From assembly GCA_963763215.1 (NCBI GenBank), contig CAVXNX010000023.1, positions 1-64,000 on the forward strand: a stretch of DNA of 64,000 bases. The letters run 5' to 3'. The notes under the pieces were generated by a model that ran no database searches, was not told the DNA's origin, and was given only the letters and a program-made list of their open reading frames with translations. Origin of the DNA: DASQZK01 sp963763215. GTDB taxonomy: Bacteria; Bacteroidota; Bacteroidia; Bacteroidales; GCA-2748055. A program made the position numbers and the translations under genes. Numbering within the stretch: position 1 is the first letter of the stretch; the number at the start of each line of letters is the position of its first letter. This document shows positions 21,613-32,667 of this stretch, piece after piece.

Positions 21613-24043
21613 TCACCGGATGACCAGTTTTCCCGCCTGGTAGAATTCACGGTTAGAGATCCTGTACAGATAAATGCCCGCGGGCAGACCGGAGAGGTCA
21701 ATCCTGACAGACCGGTCCGGATCCCGGAGCTTTTTCATGATCAGATTTTTTCCCTCTACATTGTTGATGACAATGTCATACGTTCCCGCACCCTGCACTT
21801 CAAAAATGACAAAATCACCGGCAGGATTGGGATAGACCTTTGCCAGCATCCCATGCCGCACCGGAGGCACGCCCACACCGGGATTCACATGGACAATCAC
21901 CGAAAAAACATTGCTGTCGTCGGTTCCGTCATTCACTTTCACACTCACATCAAGGTCGCCCGTGTAACCCGTGCTGAAAATGAGCGTATCGCCATGGAAG
22001 GTGTAATTTTGTCCAGGCAGAATGAGGACTTTCAGTTCAGCAGGGGTATTGTCAGGATCTTCAACGATCAGATCGCTGACCGTCAACACCCGGAAAGAAT
22101 CCCTGGTGCCGGAAATTTCATGTTGCCCGGTGATGACCGGCGGATCGTTCACATTCAGCACCTTCAGCGTAAAGGCCTGGTATACGCTATCGATGCCATC
22201 GGTGACACCCAGCCGGATGGGGTACTGCCCGACATCCGCATTGGTCGGAAAACCAAAGAGAATGCCATTACCTCCGTTGAAAGTGAGCCATCCCGGAATG
22301 CTGTCGGCCCAGAAACTGAGCGTCTGATTGACCTGCGGATCCTCCGTATCCGGATCCGAGGCGGTGACAACATAGGTATAGGTGTCCTTCTCATTCACTT
22401 CCGTAATGGGAACCGAAGTGAATCTGGGCGGGATGTTACTGTAGGTAACGGTGACCAACAGCGTGAAGTCAACCGTGTCCTGAAGGTCGCTCAGTGCCGC
22501 ATTCACATTCAGATCGCCGTAGAAATTCAGGTCGGGTCTGACCGTATCGCCGTTCAGGGTATATCCCGTGCCCCCGAGGAGGGTGAGATGATGTTCTGAT
22601 GGTGCATTGTCCGGATCGGTGAAGGTCACATCGTTCATGGTAATGGTCAGGGGGACGTTCCGGCCGGTGATCAGCAGGCTCTGGGATTCAATGACCGGCG
22701 GATCGTTCACCGGAGTCACACCGACCTGAAGGTCATAGGTATCAGAGGTTTTTCCCCCGGCTGAAAGCTGAACGTGAACGGTGAGGGTCCCGTTAAAATC
22801 CCGGGCAGGCGGTGATGGTCGTCCCGTTAACGGTGTAATTGTCGCCGCTGTTGACGATGAGGGTCATCCCCGAAGGGGCTTTTTCCGGATCGAGGATCTC
22901 AAGGTCATCCGCTGAAAGGGTCAGGGGCGTTTCTTCAGGCGTCGACAGGCTCACCTGTCCGATGATCGTGGGTATCCATTGGACGGTGAAGACGACATCG
23001 CGGGTAACCGACTTTTTCAGGCCGGGAAGGACCTTCCCGTTGTCGGTCGCCGTGAACTCAATCGTTTCACTTCCGCTCCAGTTGGGATCGATGGGCGTGG
23101 CAGTCACTTCATGATTGGTATTGATGGTAATGGTGAAATGCACCGGGGAGGAAGGCAAATAAGACCACCGCATCTCACTGGCCGGCGTTTCCATATCATA
23201 CACGTAATCGCTGAGGGATAGTTTCGTGAAAGGGGTGCCGCGGTCGGCGGTTTGTTCCGGGATGGCGCTGATCAGTGGCGCGGAATTATAGTTGTTGATC
23301 GACTGAAACCACAGGTCAGCCATCTTTGAATACCCCGTTGCGTCGGGATGGACCTGGTCCGTGAAGTCGTTGTTATAGTCCAGTCCGGCATTGCATTCCA
23401 TGTCGACGATCACGATGTGGTCGCCGTTAAGGATCCGTGACTGGGCCATCGAGACCAGGTTGTTGTTGAAGCTGACGACATAGGGATTGGTGCCGCAGGG
23501 ATCCCCGTTTGAGCTGATGATCCTGGCAAGAAAAACCAGCACAGGATGGCCCGAGGCACTTTCATAGGCATCGATGGCATCCAGGATCCTTGCCACATCG
23601 GTTACCGAGGTATTATGAGCCAGGATATCATTCGTCCCGATATGCAGGAGGATGAGGTCGGCCGGATAGGTATTCAGGTAAGGCCCGGAAGTCACTGTAC
23701 CGGTGAATGAAGACGTCCCGGTTTGCATCACATCCGCCAGGTCGTGCGAGTGGATGCCGTCAAAACCGGAATTTTGCGAATCATTGAAAATAGCGTATCC
23801 ATCAGTGTTTTTTCCGACAAAGTCGAAATGGTAACCGGCTGCATTTAAAAGATTATAAAGCCTGTACCGGTACCCGATGGCATCGGCATTGGCATTCAGC
23901 ACACAAGTATAAATGTTGCCATTCAGGCACATTGATCCGCGCGTGATAGAATTACCCAGCGGCATGATTTTTATCGGATCCTGCGGCAGAACAGAAATCA
24001 CCGGAGTACACGCCAGTACCATAAACCCAAATCTCACTAGCAC
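21613..24043 (-). CDS. Secreted CE3-like SGNH esterase with Ig/cadherin-like repeats and T9SS sorting domain (one frame break)
   Basis: Short hydrophobic leader, then a CE3-like domain (about residues 20-255) with MPLGNSITRG, HIGTNDILAH and catalytic DQVHPDATGY. This is paralogous to the esterase domain at 4614. Several Ig/cadherin-like modules of the He_PIG and VNDPPV type follow, then a type A T9SS sorting domain (VYPNPAGDFV ... GIYLYRISN ... GKLVIR). The frame breaks at the CCC run 22800-22802; deleting one base restores TITACPDFNGTLTV and gives about 809 residues. The frame opens with GTG at 24043. Likely a surface or secreted deacylase. The gene follows the LamG/Ig gene but is separated by a strong terminator. 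Confidence 0.78.
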
Positions 24044-24213
24044 AATGCTCTGAAGCCCTTCACTCCAATCATAACATGAATTTTTGCAATCCCTTGAAAT
24101 CTATGTCTGATAAATTTCAAATGTATATACCCACAGGTATATTAAACCATTGTTCCTTATGATTTTGATCAATGGCAGGAATCAATCCTCTAATACCCTT
24201 AAAAAGGGAATTG

Positions 24214-24245
24214 AAAAATCCCGCGAGACGGATCGCGGGATTTTT
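24214..24245 (-). terminator. Rho-independent terminator
   Basis: A perfect 12-bp stem AAAAATCCCGCG/CGCGGGATTTTT with an 8-base loop, with T runs on both strands. Located 19 bp after the stop of the LamG/Ig gene (24264), so it ends that transcript before the next minus-strand esterase gene. Confidence 0.85.
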
Positions 24246-24263
24246 CATGAGGCAATCAGAAGA

Positions 24264-27006
24264 CTATTGGATCAACAGTTTTCCGATCTGGTAATGTGTG
24301 TCACTATATACGCGGTAGATATAGATCCCCCTGGCAAAATCGGAAACGTTCACCCTGAATTCGCGGGTCCCGCTTTCAATTTTCCGGAGTATCATAACCT
24401 TACCGGTGAGATCTCTGACTTCCAGGAATCGCGATGCCCCTTCCGTGTTACTCAGTTCAAAAGTCACCATATCGCTTGCCGGATTCGGGTAGACCCGGTC
24501 GACGAAGCTGTTGGTGATCCGGGGTACACCGACGCCCGATTTCACGGTGATGGAAAGCTGGAAAACATTACTATCGTCCAGACCGTCGTTCACCTTAACC
24601 CCGACGTTCACGGTTCCGAGGTAGTCCTGTGCAAAGAACACGGTATCGCCGTTAAAGCTATAGTTGTCTCCGGCCAAAACGGTGAGGGTCATATCCGACG
24701 TCGGGTTGTCCGGATCGGTGATGATCAGGTCGCTGACCGTGAGGACGACGTATCCGTTCTTTGTCCCATCAACGGTTTGCTGACCGGTGATCTGGGGTGC
24801 CGTGTTCTCGCCGGTCACCTCAATGGTGAAGGTCTGGAAAACGGTATCCACGCCGTCGGTAACGCCGAGACTGACATCGGCATTGCCCTTGTCTGCGGCT
24901 CCGGGAATACCCACAAGAACCTTGTTACTTGGGTTGAACGTAAGCCATGACGGGAGTGTCTCTGCCCAGATGGTCAGGGTCTGGCTGAGATTCGGATCAC
25001 TGACGTCCGGGTCGCTGGCGCTGACCAGGTAGGTATAGGCAACACCCTGGGTGGCCGTGGTCAACGGTGTTGAAGTGAACTCCGGCGGGAGATTCACGAA
25101 ATTAACAGTGACCGCCAGTGAATAGTCAATGGTATCCCTTTGATCGGTAACCTCTGTATTGACCATCAGGTCTCCGTAATAATTCAGGTCGGGGGTGATG
25201 GTCTGTCCGTTGACCGAATAATGATCGCCATCCAAAAGGATCAGTTCAAGATCGGCCGGGTGGTTATCCGGATCTACGATGGTCAGGTCGGCAATGGTGA
25301 TATCGACCGGCACATTCCTGTCGGTTTCAATCGTGCTTTGTCCTGTAACCTGCGGGGGATCGTTCACATTGATCACCCTGACGGTGAATTGCTGTGTGGC
25401 ATCGGCACCCGACTTATCCGTGGCTTTCAGCTCAACGGTGAATACCGAGTCGACCGCAAACATCACCTGGTCGTTGGTGGCAAGTCCTTCCAGGACACCC
25501 GTTGCCGGGTCGAACGTCATCCAGGAGGGAAGCGTTGGGGCACTGAGGGTGACGGCATCTCCTGCGTCGGGGTCGCTGGCGGTCAATGTATAGGAGAACG
25601 TGTCTCCCTGGTTGATGACCGTGTCGGCAGGAACGGAGGTAATGACCGGGGCATCGTTGACATTGGCCACAGAAATCGTGAACTCCTGGTGGATCTCCAG
25701 TTGACCGTCGGTGACCATGAGGTTGACAACGGTATCACCGACATTGGCATTTCCCGGAGTACCACTAAGGATCTTCGTGGTGGCATTGAAGCTGAGCCAT
25801 GAAGGCAGCACCGGAGCCGACCATGTCAGCGGGTCGCCGTCGTGATCAATAGCCGAGACCGTATACGCATAAGCCACACCCTGGGTGGCCGCGGTAACCG
25901 GAGTGGAGGTGATGACCGGCGCATAATTGCCCGGGCGGCAAATAGGCAGTCCGTTCAGGGCCGCCGTCTCCATATCGGAGATTTCCGTTTCCGACAGGGC
26001 TTTATTGAACAGGGAAATTTCATCCATGGCCCCATTGAACGGATAGGTATTGGCCCCGGGGTAAGCATTCCAGTATCCGAACGTCATCCCTTTGCCGGTA
26101 AAGCCGGATTCGTCAAAACTGTTGACCGTCAGTTCATCTTTCACGCCGTTGACATAGAGCTGCATTTTGACCGGATCGGGTGAGGCGGCCCCGGAATAGA
26201 CAGCGGTGACATGGTACCACTGGTTGGTAACAATATCCGTACTGCTGGCCAGGTCGGCAATATCGGCAGAGGTTCCGGTCAGATTTTTCAGCTCAAATTT
26301 CAGCTTGGTCGTCGCTGTGGAATTGTCGAGGCTGATCAGGATCATGCTGAATCCCATGCTCGGAAACCCCTTCCCGATGAGCACCTGGTTGTTGTTCAGA
26401 TTATTCCCTTTAGAAAGGAACCAGAATGAGAAACTGAAACTCTGGGCTCTTGTCCAGTTGTGCTCACTTGAATCACGAACTTCCAGGAATTTGTCGAGCT
26501 TGGTTGTGGGCTTGAAAAGCTGCGCCGAATCAACCACTCCCAAGGTGTCTTTCAGGGATTTATTGACATAGGCGTCATAGCCTCCCGAATAGTCTGTGTA
26601 TACGGTATCGCCCTGAAGGGAATCCAGCTTCCAGTAAGAAAGAAGGGTGGGCGGACACAGTATGGCGGTGGACAGGAAGATATTGAAACTCCTCTACGGA
26701 TTCACCGGCCGAATTATATGCCCTTACCGTAACGGTACCGCCATCGGCTATATCGGCGGGCGTCCACGAGATCACCCCTGTGGTTGCATCGATCGTCATC
26801 CCGGGCCGGGCCTCGGTGAGCGCGTAGGTTTCCGCGGGATTTGCATTGATGGCATCAATATCGAGCGTGAATGGTTGACCGACAAGTGCCGTCTGATCGG
26901 GAATCGGGGCCAGGTAAGGTGGCTCTGCACATATTCCATTCCTGCTGAAGGAAAGCAACAGTAGAACGAATAGTAAATTTAAATAGTAAACCTGTTTCAT
27001 AGTCAT
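24264..27006 (-). CDS. Secreted LamG/Ig-repeat protein with T9SS sorting domain (one frame break)
   Basis: Signal peptide (LLFVLLLLSFSRNGICA), one He_PIG-type Ig module, a LamG/concanavalin-like domain (LLSYWKLDS, SFSFSFWFLSKG, MDEISLFNKALSETEI), four or five Ig/cadherin-like modules with VNDAP/VNDPP linkers and ATQGVAY repeats, and a C-terminal type A T9SS sorting domain (VYPNPASDMVTF ... GIYIYRVYSD). No catalytic domain is seen, so it is probably a polysaccharide-binding or adhesive surface protein. Deleting one C at 26691-26692 joins the N-terminal part (27006-26693) to the rest (ESVESFNIFLSTAIL); the joined protein is about 913 residues. Confidence 0.78.
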
Positions 27007-27576
27007 AAATATTTAACGGTTGGAGATTAGAATGATTAAATTTATGATTATCTACGTTTTATAAATAAAAATGGATAAGAATTAAATCAATATTTACATG
27101 AAAATACAAATATTAACTGCCAATGAGATAAATTGGTAAATGAATCCATTCCGGTTTGAAACCACCAAAACGTCTGCCGGAAGGGCTGGAATGCGGCATT
27201 CTGCATTTGTTTCTTAAACAGATCACTTCCAGAATCTTCTTTATATGATGTATTATCAGACTGGCCTTCAGGCCTGTAATATGACACAGACATACCCATT
27301 ACATTATTCATATAATGAAATCGGTGCAAAGGCATGGAATGATGATATGAAATCTTAGTTCCCGGATCAGCCGGAATTTTCAGGCTTAAAAGGTTCCATA
27401 ATACATAAACAAATACCCGCCTGATCAGTTCAGTGAAAAAAGTCAGAAAATGTATTTTTTTGGATGAACGGAACTCTTATCTGGCAGCGTTTTCAGGATG
27501 AAAATGCTTTCCTTCTTTGTGTTAAAAACTCTTCGTGCACTTCTTTTTTCTGATTTCATTCCGTATCCACTTAGAC

Positions 27577-27623
27577 GGGCGGGTCGCGACCCGCCCCTAC
27601 GGGTGGCTTTGAATGGAATTCCT
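27577..27623. repeat. Dispersed intergenic repeat with 20-bp palindrome, copy 1
   Basis: The perfect palindrome GGGCGGGTCGCGACCCGCCC (27577-27596) is followed by CTACGGGTG and a degenerate flank ending in GGAATT. The same core and flank recur at 62598-62644. Confidence 0.8.
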
Positions 27624-27679
27624 GGAAAGCACCCCTTTTCAACATATTAACCAGAGTCGCGGTATCTTGAAATGGCCAG

Positions 27680-27951
27680 CCACCCTGAAGGGGTGCAACA
27701 AACAGTAGCCCCGGGTGATAACCCGGGGTATGGATCGCGCGTTGCACCGCAACCCTGAAGGGGTTGAATTAGGTTATTGGAAATATTTTCAATCATGAGT
27801 GTCTGGCATATCTCTTCATTGTCATTTTTTAACCGGGCACCCGTGATTTTTAATTATTTAATTCAACCCCTTCAGGGTTGCCTACATTCCGTCATTCTAC
27901 CCGGGGTTTCACCCCGCGCTACTGTTTGTTGAACCCTTTCAGTGTTCCCTG
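27680..27951. repeat. Large imperfect inverted repeat with nested hairpins
   Basis: Two arms of about 92 bp (27680-27771 and 27860-27951) are reverse complements with mismatches. Shared blocks are CAACCCTGAAGGGGTTGAAT at the inner ends and CAACAAACAGTAGC near the outer ends. Each arm has its own small stem, such as CCCCGGGTGATAACCCGGGG in the left arm. The 88-bp spacer is AT-rich. No open frame. Confidence 0.85.
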
Positions 27952-28219
27952 CGGCCTGGCGTTCATCGCATTAAAAAAATTCAGAATGTGCATTCTTTAA
28001 ATTAAATTCCATTCAATTCGCATTCTTTCCTTAATGGAAAAAACTCCGAAATCTCAGCCAGTCTTTTCCGGAAACTTTTCATCCTTCCTGATTTTCCCTT
28101 ACCAACGCCACCTTTCTCTTAAAGCTCTTCCCTCGTCTGCTGATCGTTCCCTCTTTCTTGGTGCTAATCTAAAGGCCTTTGTGTTTACCTCCCCTTCGTG
28201 CTCTTCCTATCCTTCGTGT

Positions 28220-29255
28220 TTACGATTTTTCCGAGTAAAGATAATCGGCCAGACGGGCACTGAATTTTTCCCAGGTGTTCTCTTCGATGAAGGCGTTCAG
28301 CTTCCCGGGGTCTACCGTCAGCCGGTGGTCCAGGATCTCATCGATCTTTTCAATTAAGTCCCCGGGGCCGGAATAGGTGATGACGAGGCCCAGCCGCCCC
28401 AGGTCCCGGAAAGCCCCTGTATCGGGGCCGGCCACCGTGGCCCCCGCGGCGATGGAATCCATCAGCGCCCCCGAGCTCAGCACACTTTCTTCCTGGTAAG
28501 TGAAAAGGACAAGATGGGAGGCGGCGATCAGACTGTACAGTTCGGCATCATCCACAAACCGGTCTTCGACGCGTATCGTGGGACTGACCAGCCGGAGAAG
28601 CCGGTTACGGTAAGCCGTCCCCTTTACCTTTCCGGCCACAAGGATTCTGTACTTGACGGCAAGTCCATGGTTATGGAGGTATTCCAGGAATTTGTCGACG
28701 CCCTTATACTCCAGGAGGGTTCCCCAGATCAGGATATCATAGCGCTTTTCAGCATTCGGATCCGTTACGCCTTGGGATGATGGGATGATGAAAGAAAATG
28801 ATCTGGTTCCGGTGTCCCGGGTCGTAATGACGAATGTATTCCAATCCCTCTTCAGAATGGGTAATGATCCGGGTGCACCGGGTTGCCAAAAACCGGAACA
28901 GGAAGGACTTCAACCAGCGGTTCTTTTTGTAATGCGAGAACTTATTGTGCAGGATCCAGCATATTTCGGCCTTTCTCCAGCGGAGATAAGTGAACATCAG
29001 GAAAAAAGCGAGCGTCTGCAGGTATCCGTGCTTCCTGTCGGGCAGGTCCTCGACCCAGTTCAGGAACAGGATGTCGGTCCGGTTGATGTATTTCAGGAGA
29101 TTAATAATACCGTTTCGCGAAGGATCCTTCCGGTTGACCACCCGGAAATGCGTGTCCAGAGCACGAATCAGGTTCCCGGAATATGGGTTTCCTTCACCTG
29201 GCTTATTCCTGCCGCTCATGGGATAGAAATAGAGTCGTTTACCGGGCATATTCAT
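28220..29255 (-). CDS. Glycosyltransferase, GT-B/GT4-like (one frame break)
   Basis: The N-terminal half (MNMPGKRLYFYPMSG, with WILHNKFSHYKKN and RIITHSEEGLEYI) resembles the acceptor-side domain of GT4-type enzymes. The C-terminal half has ILIWGTLLEYKGVDKF, the donor-binding region FTYQEESVLSSGALMDSIAA and GATVAGPDTGAF. A frame change of one base between about 28770 and 28783 separates them; joined, it is about 344 residues. Last gene of the minus-strand run wza-wzc-GT2-GT, 37 bp after the GT2 gene. Sugar specificity unknown. Confidence 0.72.
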
Positions 29256-29292
29256 TCTGTATGTTTTGGTGAATCGTGATCAGGTCCGGGGG

Positions 29293-30195
29293 TTACCGGG
29301 TTTTGTGGATACCGAAGAGCGCCAGGACCTTCCACTTGAAAAACCCGCCGAAAAGCATCGCGTATGACCTGATCAGCGCACTGTAAGCCAGTATACTCGT
29401 GGCATATTTCCGGTAAAAACGCAGGTTTTTCCTCAGGTTGTAATTGGATTTGATGTCGGACATGAGGCGGATCAGTACCGAAATGCGGCCCTGGTGCCTC
29501 AGCCCCGTATTGCCCGTATCATTCCAGATCCGGAGCTGCGGATAAACGATGATGTCGAAGCCGGCAAGCCTGGCCCGATAGGTGAAGTCGCTGTCGCCGT
29601 GGTACTGTGGAAAATCCTTCTCGTTCCAGTAACCGATCGTCCCGATAACCCGCGCAGGGATCAGGGTCCCCATTCCGGGAAGCCAGTCGACACTCCGGGG
29701 TTCCATAAATTCCGGGCCGTCCTCCTGGTCAAACCCAAGCATATACTTGCTGCCGGTCCGGGAATTAAAGATGCCTCCGTACGACCAGATGACCTTTTCT
29801 TTCTCCTTCCGGTAAATCTTGGATCCGGCAATGACATGACCGGGCAGTCCGGCAACCAGCTTATCGAGTTCGGCCAGATAATCGCTGCCGGTGGTGATGT
29901 CGTTGTTCCACAGCAAAAGATAATCCGCCTTCATTTCTTCAACGGCATACCGCGCACCGAGATTGACGCCGCCGCTCCACCACAGGCTGCCGTCGCCCGA
30001 AAGTACGGTGACTTCAGGGTGATGGGCCAGAAGCCAGTCCCGGGTCCCGTCGGTCGAACCGTCATCGACGACGATGATGGAAAGAGCGATGGTCGTGAGC
30101 GACGCATTCTCAGCCATCTCCTCGAGGGCTTCAATGCAGGCCTGAGTATATGACAGATGATTATAGACAGGTATAATAACCGCGAGATTCTTCAT
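29293..30195 (-). CDS. Glycosyltransferase family 2
   Basis: About 300 residues from ATG 30195 (MKNLAVIIPVYNHL). Shows the GT-A hallmarks: IIPVYN, VVDDGSTDGT (UDP-sugar binding), GSLWWSGGVNLGARYA, the metal-binding LLLWNNDI and YHGDSDFTYRARLAG. These last patterns match the rhamnosyltransferase-like branch of GT2. Adds a sugar to the lipid-linked oligosaccharide on the cytoplasmic side. Starts 38 bp after wzc, so it is probably co-transcribed with it. An in-frame upstream start at 30222 would add nine residues but is less likely. Confidence 0.85.
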   Translation of the reverse strand: MKNLAVIIPVYNHLSYTQACIEALEEMAENASLTTIALSIIVVDDGSTDGTRDWLLAHHPEVTVLSGDGSLWWSGGVNLGARYAVEEMKADYLLLWNNDITTGSDYLAELDKLVAGLPGHVIAGSKIYRKEKEKVIWSYGGIFNSRTGSKYMLGFDQEDGPEFMEPRSVDWLPGMGTLIPARVIGTIGYWNEKDFPQYHGDSDFTYRARLAGFDIIVYPQLRIWNDTGNTGLRHQGRISVLIRLMSDIKSNYNLRKNLRFYRKYATSILAYSALIRSYAMLFGGFFKWKVLALFGIHKTR

Positions 30196-30233
30196 ATTAT
30201 CCAAAACAACCGGAGACAGCAAGCGACCCGTGG

Positions 30234-32657
30234 TTAATTGTAACTTTTACTGAAAATCTGCCGGATCCCTTTTTTCGTTTTTTTCTTTTCCGCATAGGCA
30301 TAGTTGGAATAGGCTCCGTTCTTCTGCGACATGTCCTCATTGGCCAGGATATACATATTGATAATGCCTTTGGATGCGATATCGTCAAGGTTTGATAAAA
30401 GGGTGCTTTTCTTGATCTTGCCCAGACGTGTCACATACAGTTTAATGTCGACGTACTTCATCAGGATCAGTGAATCGGATACCAGGCCGTAAGGAGGCGT
30501 ATCGACGATGATATAATCGTACCGTTCGGAAAGTTCGTCAAACAACTCCTTGTTTTTCTTGCTCGACAGGAGCTCGACCGGGTTCGGCGGGATTTGCCCG
30601 GCCTGGATGATATCCAGGTTGGGAATCTCCGTTTTGATGATGATCTCGTCGAGGCTGGCCCGGTTGATCAGGTAAGAGCTGATGCCCACGAGAGCTCGCG
30701 TTCCCAGCTCATTATAGACCTTACTGGGTTTCCGCAGGTCAAATTCAAGCAAAACCGTTTTATTGTTGGTGGTGGCAAAGCTGGTGGCAAGGTTCATGGC
30801 CGTGAACGATTTCCCTTCTTCCGGCAGCGATGAGGTCAGGAGGATGATGCCATGATCCTTCCCGAGAAGATAGTAGATCAGGTTACTCCTGACCGTGTGG
30901 AACGATTCGGCGATGGCCGTTTTGGGATAGCTGTAAACAACATTGTTGAGCGTCATCGTGGAACTCTTGTGCGGAATGCTTCCGATGAAGGGCACACTGA
31001 CGAGCGATTTCAGCTCATCGGTATCGTTGAACTTATTGCCGATCATCCGTTTTCCAAGAATGAATCCGACCGGAAAGGCCAGGCCGAGGAAACCCATCCC
31101 CAACAGAACGATAACGGATTTGGGTGAAGCGACCCCCAGGTATCTCGGGGGTTCGATCACCTCACAATCCGAGAGGTTTGAGGTCCGGATGATCTGCGCC
31201 TGGATCCGTTTCTCCAGCAATGAATTGTAGAGGGCTTCATTCAGGTTGAACTTCCGTTCAACACCCAGAAGCCTTCTTTGGGTGTATGGCAGGGAAGAAA
31301 ATTCACTTCTTAACCGGCCGATTTTCTGGTTGAGACTGTTCAGCTCTGAGCGGGTGGTCGACAGGTTGAACCGGATATTTTCGGCAATACTTTCCTTATA
31401 ATTTTCGATGCTTGAATTCAGGGTTTTCAAGCGGGGATTCCGGTATTGCTTGTTGTTGAGGATATTTTGTTTCTCCGTGGTCAGTGTCGTCAGCTCCTGG
31501 ATCATGTTATTCAGAACGGGATCATTCAGGCCCATCGACGAGGGAGCGATAAACCCAGTGGTATCCTTGTTGGATTTAAAATAATCATCCATCTGCTGGA
31601 GGTAATTCATCCTTCGCTCCGTCTCATCCCTTGTCCCTTCCAGACCCTGGATCTGCTGGTAAATATTGCCGGCTTTCTCGTCGATGTTCATCACACTGGC
31701 GTTACTCCTCATGGTCTGAAGCTGACGTTCGGTGGCCCCGAGAGAATCGGTTACACTCGACAACTGGTCATCGATATAACCGATCGTCTGATTGGCCAGG
31801 AAATTCTTTTCCTGCAGATTCTTGTCAATGTATTTATTGATCAGGTTTTTCAGGAAATCCATTCCCTTTTCCACGTTCTGGCTTTTGAAATTCAGTTCAA
31901 CCATCGTCGATTCCAGGGATGACGGTTCAACATCGAGATTTCCTTTAAACTCAGCCGTGAGTATCCCATAGTCGTTGAATTCAAAAAACAGATCTTTTCC
32001 TTCATACAGCTCGGGAACGAAGTTGGAGTTCAGCAGAACCTTGAAGGAGCAGTAATCGTTTTCGATTTTTTCCCCGAAACGGTAAGTCCCGCCAAGGCGG
32101 AAAGGGCTGTTGTAGCTCACCACATCATTGTTGTTGAAGTTGACCAGCATGGTTTCCGGGGAATCGGCGGAAATGGTGAAATGCTCCGAATCCAGGATTT
32201 TGATATAAATCAGGACATTGACGGGCTGGATATGTTCCTCACTGGGGATCACCTGAAAAGGCGATGATTTGTAGATATCCTTCAGGCTGAATGTTAGTTC
32301 TTTGGGGATTTTATCTTCCTGCAAATAATAGTTCGTCCTGAGGTTCATCTCCTCCAAAACCTCCCGGACCAGCGGTGTCGAGCTGAAGATAAACATTTCA
32401 TTCTGAAGGTTCTTCTCCTTTTCAACAAAGCCAAAGCTCGGCAGAACATCATCCGGTTTGCTGGTGGTTCCTTGTTGGGCATCGAGAGTGAGAAGCACGG
32501 AGGCCCCGATTTTATAGGTTTTTGCCGACAATTTAAGATAAACCACCGATACCCCGAGAAACAAGACTAAACTAATCCCGATGATGTACCAGTATTTGAG
32601 CAGGTCCCTGAAAAATGCCGCCATGACATTCCCCGTGGGAGTGATATCTTCTTTCAT
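30234..32657 (-). CDS. wzc: Polysaccharide co-polymerase with tyrosine autokinase domain (Wzc-like)
   Basis: 807 residues: N-terminal Wzz-type helix (about 22-45), a long periplasmic coiled-coil region, a GNVR-type segment and second helix near 525, then a cytoplasmic BY-kinase. The kinase shows Walker A SLPEEGKS (about 610-617), Walker A' VLLEFDLRKP (about 635) and Walker B YIIVDTPP (about 713-720). The tail has a small tyrosine cluster (YSNYAYAEK ... SKSYN) as the likely autophosphorylation site. It controls chain length and export of the polymer with the Wza-like lipoprotein encoded just upstream (10-bp gap). The tail is less tyrosine-rich than in E. coli Wzc. Confidence 0.92.
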   Translation of the reverse strand: MKEDITPTGNVMAAFFRDLLKYWYIIGISLVLFLGVSVVYLKLSAKTYKIGASVLLTLDAQQGTTSKPDDVLPSFGFVEKEKNLQNEMFIFSSTPLVREVLEEMNLRTNYYLQEDKIPKELTFSLKDIYKSSPFQVIPSEEHIQPVNVLIYIKILDSEHFTISADSPETMLVNFNNNDVVSYNSPFRLGGTYRFGEKIENDYCSFKVLLNSNFVPELYEGKDLFFEFNDYGILTAEFKGNLDVEPSSLESTMVELNFKSQNVEKGMDFLKNLINKYIDKNLQEKNFLANQTIGYIDDQLSSVTDSLGATERQLQTMRSNASVMNIDEKAGNIYQQIQGLEGTRDETERRMNYLQQMDDYFKSNKDTTGFIAPSSMGLNDPVLNNMIQELTTLTTEKQNILNNKQYRNPRLKTLNSSIENYKESIAENIRFNLSTTRSELNSLNQKIGRLRSEFSSLPYTQRRLLGVERKFNLNEALYNSLLEKRIQAQIIRTSNLSDCEVIEPPRYLGVASPKSVIVLLGMGFLGLAFPVGFILGKRMIGNKFNDTDELKSLVSVPFIGSIPHKSSTMTLNNVVYSYPKTAIAESFHTVRSNLIYYLLGKDHGIILLTSSLPEEGKSFTAMNLATSFATTNNKTVLLEFDLRKPSKVYNELGTRALVGISSYLINRASLDEIIIKTEIPNLDIIQAGQIPPNPVELLSSKKNKELFDELSERYDYIIVDTPPYGLVSDSLILMKYVDIKLYVTRLGKIKKSTLLSNLDDIASKGIINMYILANEDMSQKNGAYSNYAYAEKKKTKKGIRQIFSKSYN

Positions 32658-32667
32658 CAGTGTGAGT

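Larger units (their letters stand above)
27007..28219. other. 1.2-kb non-coding region rich in repeats
   Basis: No credible gene. It holds a perfect 20-bp palindrome with a flank shared with 62598-62644 (27577-27623), a large imperfect palindrome (27680-27951), and degenerate CCTTCGTGTT-like strings at its ends. Short open frames here (for example 27087-27335 and 28034-28357) have no protein-like features. It separates the LamG/Ig gene from the glycosyltransferase operon; both are on the minus strand. Confidence 0.7.

Noticed and set aside
27087..27335. 82-codon minus-strand frame in the spacer
   Set aside because: No recognisable features; lies in AT-rich non-coding DNA.
28034..28357. 107-codon plus-strand frame before the glycosyltransferase
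   Set aside because: It overlaps the 3' end of the real minus-strand gene and the degenerate CCTTCGTG strings, and its composition is not protein-like.
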